Assembly (NCBI RefSeq): GCF_028553745.1
Contig: NZ_CP067129.1
Location: 1,718,501 to 1,782,500 of the forward strand
DNA length: 64,000 nucleotides
Source of the DNA: Paracoccus seriniphilus
GTDB lineage: Bacteria > Pseudomonadota > Alphaproteobacteria > Rhodobacterales > Rhodobacteraceae
Direction of reading: 5' to 3'
Shown here: piece by piece, positions 55,343 to 63,924 of the stretch
Position numbering within the stretch: the first letter of the stretch is position 1
Layout: each line of letters starts with the position of its first letter
The notes under the pieces: model-generated
What the model saw: only the letters and a program-made list of their open reading frames with translations
Told to the model about the DNA's origin: nothing
Database searches by the model: none
Translations under genes and position numbers: made by a program

Positions 55343-57550
55343 ATGACCGGGGCATTGCAGCATTCTTCCCTGAACGGGGCGCAAACCGTCGCGCCGCTGG
55401 CGCAGTTCTTCATTCCGGCTGCCGCCTCGCTGCAAGAGCGGCGGCCAAGAACATTGAAGCATGGCGACACCTTCGCCGTCTTCGACCATAACGGCGACGT
55501 GCTTTCGGGGCCTGGCAGCCCCGAGGGCCTGTTCCACCGCGACACCCGCTATCTGTCGCAATACTATCTGACCATCTGCGGAGAGCGGCCCATGCTGCTC
55601 TCCTCGACGCTGCGCGACGACAATGCCACGCTGACCTGCGATCTGACCAATCCCGATCTGCATGATGAATTGGGCCGCTGCCTGATCGCCCATGACAGCA
55701 TCCACATGCGTCGGACAAGATTCCTGTGGCAGGGCTGTTGCTATGAACGGCTGGCACTGCGCAATTTTGACGAGACGGCCCATGACATCACACTGGAAAT
55801 CGCATTCGAGGCCGATTTCGCGGATATCTTCGAGGTCCGTGGCGCACAGCGGCCTGAACGCGGCCGGCAATTGCTGCCCGAAGTGAACGCCGCCCATGTC
55901 CTGCTGTCCTATCGCGGGCTTGACCACAATCCACGCAGCACGGCCCTGCGTTTCGATCCCGCACCGGCCAGACTGGAGGCCGGCAAGGCAGTCTATCGGC
56001 TGACACTTGCCCCCGGTGAGGCGCGCGCTCTTTTCATCGAGATCGGCTGCGACGTGAACGGGGTCGAGGATCCCCCGTCGCAACTGTTCTTTCGGTCGCT
56101 GCGCGAGGCGCGCCATGCGCTGAGACGGTCATCATCACGCGCCGCGGCCGTGCAGAGTTCGAACGAGATCTTCAACGAGACGATCCGCCGCTCGATCTCG
56201 GATCTCTACATGCTGATGACGGATACCGAAACCGGACCCTATCCCTATGCCGGGGTCCCCTGGTTCAGCACCGTCTTTGGCCGGGACGCGCTGATCACCG
56301 CCTGGGAGATGCTGTGGCTCGATCCGGCTGTCGCGCGGGGCGTCCTGCTGCATCTTGCCGAAAATCAGGCAGGGGAACTTGATCCTGACACCGATGCCGA
56401 GCCGGGAAAGATCCTCCATGAGGTGCGCTATGGCGAAATGGCCGAAACGGGCGAGGTGCCATTTCGGCGCTATTACGGCAGCGTCGATTCGACACCGCTT
56501 TTCGTCATGCTGGCCGGGGCCTATTTCGAACGCACCGGCGATCGGGCGGGGCTGGAAAGGCTCTGGCCGCATATCCGGAGGGCCATCGACTGGATCGAAC
56601 GTCATGGTGACCGCGACGGAGACGGTTTCATCGAATATGGCAGACGCAACGACAACGGCTTGACCAATCAGGGCTGGAAAGACAGCCATGACGCCGTATT
56701 TCACGCCGACGGCAGGCTGGCCAGAGGGCCGATCGCGCTTTGCGAGGTGCAGGGCTATGTCCATGCCGCCCGCCTTGCGGCGGCACATATGGCGCGCGAG
56801 CTGGGCGATGACGCCTTTGCCCTGTCACAGGAACGCAAGGCCGAAAAGCTGAAAGCCAGCTTTGACACCACCTTCTGGGACGATGAAATGGGCACCTATG
56901 TGCTGGCGCTGGACGGCGACAAGCGCCCCTGCCGGGTGCGCAGTTCCAATACGGGTCATCTCCTCTGGACCGGAATCGTGCGCAGGGACCGGGCCGACAG
57001 GCTGGTGCATGGGCTGATGGGACCGTCCTCATTCTGCGGCTGGGGCATTCGCACCGTGGCGGCATGTCAGGCGCGCTATAATCCGATGAGCTATCACAAT
57101 GGCTCGGTCTGGCCCCATGACAATGCGCTGATTGGTGCGGGCCTGGCGCGCTACGGCTTCAGGGCCGAGGCCGCGCGGATCTTCGAAGGGATCTTCTCCG
57201 CAGCAACCTATATCGACCTGCGCCGTCTTCCCGAACTGTTCTGCGGCTTTCCGCGTCGCGACACGCAGGGCCCCACCTTCTATCCCGTGGCCTGCACTCC
57301 GCAGGCATGGGCGGCAGGTGCGCCTCTGCTGCTGCTTCAGGCCTGTCTGGGGCTGCGTTTCGATGCGCAGGCAGGTCAGGTGATCTTTGATCAGCCGATC
57401 CTGCCCGAGTTCCTTGGAGAGGTCGAACTGCGCAATCTGCGGCTGGGCGAGGGCACGGTCGACATCGCCCTGCGCCGGTCCGGCGATCATCACGTCTCCG
57501 CCGATATCCTGCGCCGTGACGGGCCGGTCCGCGTGATCGTGACCATCTGA
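55343..57550 (+). CDS. Amylo-alpha-1,6-glucosidase-type glycogen debranching enzyme
   Basis: Protein of 735 aa with an N-terminal debranching-like domain (FAVFDHNGDVLSGPGSPEGLFHRDTRYLS) and a C-terminal (alpha/alpha)6 glucosidase domain (about 290-700, PYAGVPWFSTVFGRDALIT and NQGWKDSHDAVFH). Acts on alpha-1,6 branches or a similar oligosaccharide. ATG 55343 with GGAG at 9 nt is preferred over ATG 55322, which overlaps the glycosyltransferase stop. Confidence 0.88.
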   Translation: MTGALQHSSLNGAQTVAPLAQFFIPAAASLQERRPRTLKHGDTFAVFDHNGDVLSGPGSPEGLFHRDTRYLSQYYLTICGERPMLLSSTLRDDNATLTCDLTNPDLHDELGRCLIAHDSIHMRRTRFLWQGCCYERLALRNFDETAHDITLEIAFEADFADIFEVRGAQRPERGRQLLPEVNAAHVLLSYRGLDHNPRSTALRFDPAPARLEAGKAVYRLTLAPGEARALFIEIGCDVNGVEDPPSQLFFRSLREARHALRRSSSRAAAVQSSNEIFNETIRRSISDLYMLMTDTETGPYPYAGVPWFSTVFGRDALITAWEMLWLDPAVARGVLLHLAENQAGELDPDTDAEPGKILHEVRYGEMAETGEVPFRRYYGSVDSTPLFVMLAGAYFERTGDRAGLERLWPHIRRAIDWIERHGDRDGDGFIEYGRRNDNGLTNQGWKDSHDAVFHADGRLARGPIALCEVQGYVHAARLAAAHMARELGDDAFALSQERKAEKLKASFDTTFWDDEMGTYVLALDGDKRPCRVRSSNTGHLLWTGIVRRDRADRLVHGLMGPSSFCGWGIRTVAACQARYNPMSYHNGSVWPHDNALIGAGLARYGFRAEAARIFEGIFSAATYIDLRRLPELFCGFPRRDTQGPTFYPVACTPQAWAAGAPLLLLQACLGLRFDAQAGQVIFDQPILPEFLGEVELRNLRLGEGTVDIALRRSGDHHVSADILRRDGPVRVIVTI

Positions 57551-57602
57551 TCGAAACAGCACAACCACATGATGACGCGGATAAAAAAATGTCAAACTTC
57601 CC

Positions 57603-57630
57603 CTTGAAATCGCCTTTCATCCCGACAATC
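57603..57630 (+). promoter_or_regulatory. Heat-shock (RpoH) type promoter candidate
   Basis: CTTGAAA followed after 11 nt by CCCGACAATC, resembling the RpoH consensus (CTTGAAA and CCCCAT). The spacing is a little short. It would start the leader that forms the thermometer before the first hsp20. Confidence 0.35.
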
Positions 57631-57635
57631 TGATT

Positions 57636-57737
57636 TGTGTCGACCGCCCATAAGGGGATCGGCAACACAGTCAAGAACCGCGAAAGCGGTCTTGCGAAGG
57701 TCTGTACCCATGTTGCTCAAAGGAGGATATGGCTATG
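57636..57737 (+). promoter_or_regulatory. ROSE-like RNA thermometer in the hsp20 leader
   Basis: Leader of about 100 nt that folds into three hairpins: 57636-57669 (TGTGT/ACACA closing), 57672-57694 (CAAG-ACCGC/GCGGT-CTTG with a GAAA loop), and a final hairpin 57708-57732 in which TTGCT pairs with the ribosome site AGGAG through the G-G mismatch, closed by CCAT/ATGG. The UUGCU motif opposite the Shine-Dalgarno sequence is the hallmark of ROSE elements of alphaproteobacterial small heat-shock genes. Confidence 0.7.
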
Positions 57738-58229
57738 GCAACACGACATGATTTTGCACCGCTGTTCCGCTCCAGCATCGGCTTTGACCGGATGCTTGAT
57801 GCGCTGGAAGCTGCCAGCCGGCTGGACACGCCGGACAAATGGCCACCATATGACATCGTCAAGACAGGCGAGGACGACTATCGCATCGATATGGCGGTGG
57901 CAGGCTTCACCGAAAACGATCTGACCCTGACCCAGGACAAGAACATGCTGATCGTCTCGGGACACAGGGAAGATTCCGACAAGGACGGCAACAGCTACCT
58001 GTATCGTGGCATCGCCGGTCGATCATTCGAGCGCCGCTTCGAACTTGCGGATCACGTTCGGGTCGAGGGCGCCAGCCTGTCGGACGGCTTGCTGACCGTG
58101 AAGCTCAAGCGCGAGATCCCCGAGGAACTCAGGCCCCGCCGGATCGAGATCGCCTCTCAGGCCAGCGACAAGGGCGGCCAACCCGCGCAGATCACGACAT
58201 CATCGGGGCGCGAGCCTGCCGCCGCCTGA
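57735..58229 (+). CDS. Small heat-shock protein Hsp20, first copy
   Basis: Alpha-crystallin-type holding chaperone (164 aa). Alpha-crystallin domain from about residue 38 (PPYDIVKTGEDDYRIDMAVAGF) to about 130, ending with the LKREIPEE block (the I-x-I/V-like tail). ATG 57735 is used because AGGAGG ends 8 nt before; ATG 57729 would be too close. Under a probable RNA thermometer. Confidence 0.92.
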   Translation: MATRHDFAPLFRSSIGFDRMLDALEAASRLDTPDKWPPYDIVKTGEDDYRIDMAVAGFTENDLTLTQDKNMLIVSGHREDSDKDGNSYLYRGIAGRSFERRFELADHVRVEGASLSDGLLTVKLKREIPEELRPRRIEIASQASDKGGQPAQITTSSGREPAAA

Positions 58230-58252
58230 GATTCCCTCTGAAAACCGCATGT

Positions 58253-58277
58253 GATGCACCGGTGCAACCGGTGCATC
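58253..58277 (+). other. Strong hairpin between the two hsp20 genes
   Basis: Perfect 11-bp stem GATGCACCGGT/ACCGGTGCATC with a 3-nt loop, 24 nt after the first hsp20 stop and 35 nt before the second start. No T-run follows. May attenuate or stabilise the upstream message. Confidence 0.55.
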
Positions 58278-58311
58278 CCCTGACAATGTTCTGAAGACAA
58301 GGAGGAAGACA

Positions 58312-58824
58312 ATGTCCGTACGTGACCTCATCCCCTGGACCCGGAACCGCAATGATCAAGCCCTGACCTCGTGGCGGGCCGAGACCAGCGATCCCTTCAT
58401 CGCCTTTCACCGCGAGTTTGATCGCCTCTTCGACAGTTTCTGGCGTTCGTTCGACAGAACTCTGCCAATGGCAGGAGGATTGGGCAGCCTGATGCCCAAC
58501 AGCTGGCCGAGTGTCGAAATCTCGGAAACGGACAATGAAATCCGTGTCACCGCCGATCTCCCGGGAATGGAGGAAAAGGATGTCGAGCTTCTGCTTGACC
58601 ACGGTTCGCTGACCTTGCGCGGCGAGAAATCCTCGACCACCGAGGACAAGGAACGGCAATTTTCGGAACGGTTCTATGGCCGCTTCGAACGCCGCATCCC
58701 GCTGCCGGTTGAAGTCGATCAGGACAAGGCGGACGCGCAATTCGCCAAGGGTGTGCTGACGGTGACACTGCCGAAATCCCCGTCCGCACAGGCCCAGGTC
58801 AAGCGGATCGATATCCACAGCTGA
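58312..58824 (+). CDS. Small heat-shock protein Hsp20, second copy
   Basis: Hsp20-type chaperone (170 aa) of a second class (HSP20/IbpA-unlike), with an N-terminal arm containing DRLFDSFWRSF, an alpha-crystallin domain (NSWPSVEISETDNEIRVTADLPG) and the tail VTLPKSPSAQ. AAGGAGG ribosome site. Divergent in sequence from the first copy, so they are not a recent duplication. Confidence 0.93.
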   Translation: MSVRDLIPWTRNRNDQALTSWRAETSDPFIAFHREFDRLFDSFWRSFDRTLPMAGGLGSLMPNSWPSVEISETDNEIRVTADLPGMEEKDVELLLDHGSLTLRGEKSSTTEDKERQFSERFYGRFERRIPLPVEVDQDKADAQFAKGVLTVTLPKSPSAQAQVKRIDIHS

Positions 58825-58937
58825 CCGCAAGGGCGCATTCCGCCAGCCGCAAGGCCCGGGCAAGCCGCCTGGCAAGATGGCCCCCTGCCCCGGATCCGGT
58901 GGCTGGCCCGACAAGCAGCCCCGCCAGCTTTCATCAT

Positions 58938-58969
58938 GCGGCCCCCGGAACAGGCTATCCGGGGGCCGC
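58938..58969 (+). terminator. Terminator after the hsp20 genes
   Basis: GCGGCCCCCGG/CCGGGGGCCGC perfect 11-bp stem with a 10-nt loop, followed by GTTGTTTT. It ends the hsp20 transcript about 110 nt after the second stop. Confidence 0.7.
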
Positions 58970-59033
58970 CGTTGTTTTCCGGGGGTGCAAGAATCGGCCC
59001 GGTCATGGATAATGCAGGGCAACGGAGGTGCCG

Positions 59034-59417
59034 ATGCGACTGTTTTCCCTTGCCGTCCTGCTGTTTCCCCTGCCCGCCATGGCCTTCACGGCCGTCAACG
59101 GCATGACCGCCCGTCAGATCAGCCCGACAGAAATCGCGGTCGACAATGATCTGCGCCGGATCGAGACGCAATATTGGTGCGCCGCCGCCGATTTTGCCCA
59201 ACGCGTGCTGGGCCTGCCCGGGAAAACGCGGATCTGGCGCGCTACGGCCAAACCCCGTCAGGCCGGAGAGGCTATCATCTTCACCCTGGACCCGCAGAAC
59301 AAGGCCGCCAAAGCCGGCCTGTCGCATTTCGGGTCGGGGCCACGGGACGGCTCGGTTTCCTTGGCCATGGCTGCGCAAAATTACTGCCTGAACGAGTTCC
59401 CCTTTTTCGACCGCTGA
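59034..59417 (+). CDS. Secreted protein of unknown function
   Basis: 127-aa protein with a signal peptide (about 1-18, ending AMAFT) and two Cys residues in the mature part (CAAA near 50 and NYCLNEF near 119) that may form a disulfide. ATG 59034 with GGAGG at 6 nt is preferred over the in-frame GTG at 59028. No family recognised. Confidence 0.7.
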   Translation: MRLFSLAVLLFPLPAMAFTAVNGMTARQISPTEIAVDNDLRRIETQYWCAAADFAQRVLGLPGKTRIWRATAKPRQAGEAIIFTLDPQNKAAKAGLSHFGSGPRDGSVSLAMAAQNYCLNEFPFFDR

Positions 59418-59491
59418 GATCGCCCAGCCATGCCATGAGCCATCGGCAAGGGGCTTGCCGCCCCTGCAGGCCGTGCCCGATCAACCTCCGA

Positions 59492-60361
59492 TCAGTTGCG
59501 ACCATAGTAGAGTTGGACGACATGTTCGGCCTCGGCAAAGAACAGCCAGCGCGAAACGATGGCCCCCGTCAGATGAAGGGCAAAGGCCAGGATGATGACC
59601 GGCAGGGATGCCGGCAAGAACACCAGAAGGACTGCGGGCAACAGGCACATCAGGATGATCGAGATGACGCGCAGCTTTGCCGCATGACGACGACCGACAT
59701 CATAGGCAAATTCCTTCAGCAAGTAGTTCTGCCCCGAATGCGGTTTCTCGAACAGCCGGATGGAACCGGACCCGCCTAGCCCCGTCGCCGTCGCCATGGA
59801 ATGCCCCCGCGCCGAGAAACGGCGATCACCCGCAGCCCATGCCCAGATCTGAATTCCCCCCAGCACAAGCAGCGCCACCACCGCCAGCCGCGTCCAGCCG
59901 ACAAGAATGGCCCCCCCCGCAAGGGCGGTGGTCAGGAAATACAATGGCGTCAAGGCGGAATTCCAGCGCGGCACGGTCTTGAGCTGGGCATAGATCATCG
60001 AGGTGGCCAAGACGGTCAGAAGCGCCAGAGCCGACCCCAACAGCGCCAGAAACGGCAATGGCTGGCCGAAGAATACGGCATAAGCGCCGACCACGGCCAT
60101 GCAGAGCAATGCGGCCAGCGAAGCCCATGCCTCGCGGCTGAGCCAACTGCTGCGCCATTGGCTAAAGGCCCTGAGCGCGCGCTGCGGATTTCCAAGATGG
60201 AAGCTGGAGGCCACAAGGCCCGTCACGGCCAGGGCAAAGCCCAGGGCGAACTGGAAAAACGCGATATGGCCCGTGCCATGCGCCCCGGCAAGCAGCGCAA
60301 GATAGCCAAAGCCTGCGCCGGAGAGGACAGTGAAGATAATGATCGAAGGAGCGGGATGCAT
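59492..60361 (-). CDS. soeC: Membrane anchor of a DmsC/NrfD-like molybdoenzyme (SoeC)
   Basis: Integral membrane subunit (289 aa) with about eight hydrophobic segments, passing electrons between the Fe-S subunit and the quinone pool. Begins at the last base of the soeB stop (TGATG). DmsC-like. The subunit composition and the SoeB sequence point to a cytoplasmic-facing sulfite dehydrogenase rather than a DMSO reductase; the alternative is not excluded. Confidence 0.85.
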   Translation of the reverse strand: MHPAPSIIIFTVLSGAGFGYLALLAGAHGTGHIAFFQFALGFALAVTGLVASSFHLGNPQRALRAFSQWRSSWLSREAWASLAALLCMAVVGAYAVFFGQPLPFLALLGSALALLTVLATSMIYAQLKTVPRWNSALTPLYFLTTALAGGAILVGWTRLAVVALLVLGGIQIWAWAAGDRRFSARGHSMATATGLGGSGSIRLFEKPHSGQNYLLKEFAYDVGRRHAAKLRVISIILMCLLPAVLLVFLPASLPVIILAFALHLTGAIVSRWLFFAEAEHVVQLYYGRN

Positions 60362-61107
60362 CAGAGTTTCTCCAGTGCCTTGTCGAGCCATGCAAGAAAG
60401 CCGCCCGGATTCTCGGCAACCACCCCTGCAGGGGCTGCGCCGTCAGAACAGGTCAGTTGATCCTTCGGACGTGGCGGAAGATATTTGTTCACCGGACGCG
60501 TGCCCATTTCGGGCATCAGGTCGAAGCCTCCGCGTTCGGCGCTCAGACGGCTGACATTGCTGTCGGGATCGGCGAAATCACCGAAATGGCGCGCCCCTGC
60601 GGGGCAGCTGCGCACGCAGGCCGGGACACGATCCTCTTCCGGCAGGTTTTCGTTATAGATCCGATCGACGCAAAGCGTGCATTTCTTCATCACGCCTGCC
60701 TGTGTGTCCAGCTCGCGCGCGCCATATGGACAGGCCCAGGCACAAAGCCCGCAGCCGATGCAAGCATCCTCGTTCACCAGAACGATGCCATCCTCGCGTC
60801 GCTTGTATGAAGCCCCGGTCGGGCAGACGGTGACGCAGGGGGCATCTTCGCAATGCAGGCAGGATTTCGGAAAGTGAACGGCCTGCGCCGCCGCACCATT
60901 GTCAGGCTGCACCTCGAAGGCGTGAACGCGGTTGAGAAAGGTGCCGACGGGCTCGGCGCCATAGGCATCGCTGTCCGAAAGAGGTGCGCCATAGTTTTCC
61001 GTGTTCCAGCCCTTGCAACTGATGACGCAGGCATGACAGCCGACGCAGGTGTCAAGATCAATCACCAGCCCCAGCTTCTTTTCGGTCGTTTGGGGGAGAA
61101 CAGTCAT
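60361..61107 (-). CDS. soeB: Four-cluster Fe-S subunit (SoeB)
   Basis: DmsB/PsrB-like ferredoxin subunit (248 aa) with four Cys clusters: CVGCHACVISC, CLHCEDAPCVTVC, CIGCGLCAWAC and CTLCVDR ... CVRSC. LGLVIDLDTCVGCHACV and the final GTRPVNKYLPPRP block are as I recall for SoeB. ATG 61107 overlaps the soeA stop. No Tat signal, so cytoplasmic. Confidence 0.88.
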   Translation of the reverse strand: MTVLPQTTEKKLGLVIDLDTCVGCHACVISCKGWNTENYGAPLSDSDAYGAEPVGTFLNRVHAFEVQPDNGAAAQAVHFPKSCLHCEDAPCVTVCPTGASYKRREDGIVLVNEDACIGCGLCAWACPYGARELDTQAGVMKKCTLCVDRIYNENLPEEDRVPACVRSCPAGARHFGDFADPDSNVSRLSAERGGFDLMPEMGTRPVNKYLPPRPKDQLTCSDGAAPAGVVAENPGGFLAWLDKALEKL

Positions 61108-63893
61108 TTTCCTACCTTCCAGGCGATATTCTGCGGTCCGGTGCCGACGGGTGAAACAAGTGGCGCAAGGGCGGGCTCTGCCTCGTCGCGCGGATCGACC
61201 TTTTCGATCCGGACCCGCAGATCGAACCAGGCCGCCTGCCCCGTGATCGGGTCCGAATTGGACCAGCGCAGCCCGTCGCCCTTGGGTGGCTGAAGTTCGC
61301 TGATCAGATGGTTCAGAAGAAAGCCCTGGCGGGCCTCTGGCGCGTCGGGCGACAAGGCCCATGCTCCCTTGCGCTTGCCGATCGCATTCCAGGTCCAGAC
61401 CGTATTCTCATTGAGACCACAATGCAGCGCCACGGGCACGACGATGGTGCCATGGGCCGAAGTCAGCCGCGCCCAGTCGCCCTCCTGAAAGCCATGCGTT
61501 TCCCACAGCTTTTGCGGCACATAGAGAGGATTCATCCCGTGGATCTGGCGCAGCCATGCGTTCTGGCTGCCCCAGCTGTGATACATCGCCATGGGCCGCT
61601 GGGTCAGTGCATGAACAGGATATTCTGCAGGATCGACATTCTCGTCCCCAAATGGCGGATACCAGTCGGGCAGCGGTGACATCGTGCGCCGCAGGCGGTC
61701 GCGCAGGTGTTCTGGTGGCTGAAGCTCTCCGTGGCCCTCGGCGGCGCGCTGGAACCGGCGCATCGGCTCCACATAAAGCTGGAAGAGATAGGGCTGGGGC
61801 GCATCGAGGATCCCCATTTCCACGGCCCAGTTCTGATAGGCCATGTTCCACGGCTTGTAATACTGCGCCCCATCGGGAACATGGGACACAAAGAAACCGC
61901 CATTCTCGATATAGCGATCCAGTTGTTCGGGATTGATGGGTCCGCGGCCAGCCTGGTCGCCATTTCCGCGGAACCCTGCCAGCGGGCCGATGCCGGGCTT
62001 GCGTTCATGATTGACGATGTAATCTGCGTAATCCCGGTATTTCGGGCTGCCATCCTCATTGGTAAAGCCCGGCAACTTCATCCGGTTGGCCAGCTGGATC
62101 AGCACCGTCTGGAAGCCCCGCACCTCGCGGTCCGGCTCGATCACCGGCCAGCGGATGGCGTCCGCCACCGCATCCGCCTCGCAGATCGGGCGATCCAGCA
62201 GGCTGATGCAGTCATGCCGCTCAAGATAGGTCGTGTCAGGCAGGATCAGATCGGCATAGGCCACCATCTCGGAGGAATAGGCGTCCGAATAGATGATGCG
62301 CGGTATGACATATTCGCCATTCTCGTCCTTGTCGGTCAGCATCCTGATGGTCTCGGCGGTATTCATCGACGAGTTCCACGCCATATTGGCCATATAGAGA
62401 AACAGTGTGTCGATCCGATAGGGATCACCGGCATGGGCATTGGCAATGACCATATGCATCAACCCATGAGCCGACATCGGGTTTTCCCAGGTAAAGGCCT
62501 TGTCAATGCGCGCAGGCGTCCCCTCGGGCGTCAGGGCAAGCTGTTCCGGCCCATGCACAAAGCCCAGATGCGGCCCGTCCAGCGGGCTGTCGGGCCGGCT
62601 GTTGAAATGCGGACGGGGATGCGCCTCGGAGGATTTGGGATAGGGAGGCTTGAAACGAAAGCCGCCCGGAACCTCGACCGTTCCCAGCAGGATCTGCAAC
62701 ACATGGATCGCCCGGCAGGTCTGGAAGCCATTGGAATGGGCCGAAATGCCACGCATGGCATGGAAGGAAACCGGCCGACCGATCATCCGCTGATGCGTTT
62801 CGCCGCGAAAATCCGTCCATTTCTTTTCGATCTCGAACGCCTCGTCAAAGGCCACACGCGCCAATTCCTCGGCAACCGCGCGGATCCGCTCGGCGGGAAT
62901 GCCGCAGGTTTCGGACACGGCTTCGGGCGCATAGGCGGGGTCAAGATACATGTCCGCCATATGCTGGAACACGGTGCGATGTCCCTCATGGCGTGCGGCC
63001 AGATCGGGAAGGATTCCAGGCGTATCGAATGCGGTGATCTTGCCCGTCTTGCGGTCGCGGACCAGCGGTTTGCCTGCCTCGTCGCGCAGGAACATTCCGG
63101 TCCCATCCTCCAGCAAGACCGGTGCATTGCTGTATCGGGCCAGATAGTCCAGATCGACCCGGCCAGCCGAGATGAGGCAATGGATCAGCGACAGAACGAA
63201 CAGCCCGTCGGTGCCCGGGGTTATGCCGATCCAGTCATCCGCGATCGCATTGTAGCCCGTGCGGATCGGGTTCACCCCGATGACCCGCGCGCCGCGCGCC
63301 TTGATCTTGCCCAGGCCCATCTTGATCGGGTTGCTGTCGTGATCCTCGGCCACGCCGAACAGCATGAACAGCTTGGTGTAATCCCAGTCCGGCTGGCCAA
63401 ATTCCCAGAAGGCACCACCCATCGTATAGATGCCGGCTGTCGCCATGTTGACGGAACAGAAACCGCCATGCGCCGCGTAGTTGACGGTGCCGAAATTCTG
63501 CGCCCAGAAGCCGGTGAAGCTTTGCGACTGGTCGCGCCCGGTGAAGAAGGCAAGCTTCGAGGGATCCTTGCGCCGCAAGGGTTCCATCCAGCCTGTGGCA
63601 ATATCAAGCGCCTCGTCCCAGCTGATCTCTTCGAACTCCCCCGATCCGCGCGGCCCGACCCGGCGCAGCGGTGCCTGCAGGCGTGAGGGAGCATTCACCT
63701 GCATGATCCCGGCTGATCCCTTGGCGCAAAGCACCCCGCGGTTCACGGGATGATCCCGGTTTCCCTCGATATAGGCGACCTTGCCATCCTTCATATGAAC
63801 ATTGATGCCGCAGCGGCAGGCACACATGTAGCAGGTGGTCTTGCGGATCTCGTCCGAGACCCTGGGCGATGTATCGACAAAGGGCTGGTTCAT
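61104..63893 (-). CDS. soeA: Molybdopterin-dependent catalytic subunit (SoeA-like sulfite dehydrogenase)
   Basis: Mo-bisMGD oxidoreductase (929 aa) of the CISM family. The N-terminal 4Fe-4S motif is CYMCACRCG with the fourth Cys in GVLCAKGSAG. The following region has FFTGRDQSQSF and HGGFCSVNMATAGIYTMGG, with a conserved Cys as possible Mo ligand. No twin-Arg signal, so it works in the cytoplasm, as known for SoeABC oxidising sulfite from sulfur-compound breakdown. Specificity over DMSO or polysulfide reductases is inferred from sequence similarity recalled, not computed. Confidence 0.82.
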   Translation of the reverse strand: MNQPFVDTSPRVSDEIRKTTCYMCACRCGINVHMKDGKVAYIEGNRDHPVNRGVLCAKGSAGIMQVNAPSRLQAPLRRVGPRGSGEFEEISWDEALDIATGWMEPLRRKDPSKLAFFTGRDQSQSFTGFWAQNFGTVNYAAHGGFCSVNMATAGIYTMGGAFWEFGQPDWDYTKLFMLFGVAEDHDSNPIKMGLGKIKARGARVIGVNPIRTGYNAIADDWIGITPGTDGLFVLSLIHCLISAGRVDLDYLARYSNAPVLLEDGTGMFLRDEAGKPLVRDRKTGKITAFDTPGILPDLAARHEGHRTVFQHMADMYLDPAYAPEAVSETCGIPAERIRAVAEELARVAFDEAFEIEKKWTDFRGETHQRMIGRPVSFHAMRGISAHSNGFQTCRAIHVLQILLGTVEVPGGFRFKPPYPKSSEAHPRPHFNSRPDSPLDGPHLGFVHGPEQLALTPEGTPARIDKAFTWENPMSAHGLMHMVIANAHAGDPYRIDTLFLYMANMAWNSSMNTAETIRMLTDKDENGEYVIPRIIYSDAYSSEMVAYADLILPDTTYLERHDCISLLDRPICEADAVADAIRWPVIEPDREVRGFQTVLIQLANRMKLPGFTNEDGSPKYRDYADYIVNHERKPGIGPLAGFRGNGDQAGRGPINPEQLDRYIENGGFFVSHVPDGAQYYKPWNMAYQNWAVEMGILDAPQPYLFQLYVEPMRRFQRAAEGHGELQPPEHLRDRLRRTMSPLPDWYPPFGDENVDPAEYPVHALTQRPMAMYHSWGSQNAWLRQIHGMNPLYVPQKLWETHGFQEGDWARLTSAHGTIVVPVALHCGLNENTVWTWNAIGKRKGAWALSPDAPEARQGFLLNHLISELQPPKGDGLRWSNSDPITGQAAWFDLRVRIEKVDPRDEAEPALAPLVSPVGTGPQNIAWKVGK

Positions 63894-63906
63894 GACGGCA
63901 CCGCCA

Positions 63907-63924
63907 TGTCCATAGCGATGGACA
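63907..63924. other. Inverted repeat upstream of soeA
   Basis: TGTCCAT/ATGGACA perfect 7-bp repeat with a 4-nt loop, 14 nt before the soeA start codon. It could be an operator or a leader hairpin. The rest of the 107 nt to the window end shows no clear promoter. Confidence 0.35.

Noticed and set aside
63907..63924. Inverted repeat before soeA as a terminator
   Set aside because: No T-run follows and it lies just before a start codon, so it is listed only as an unassigned repeat.
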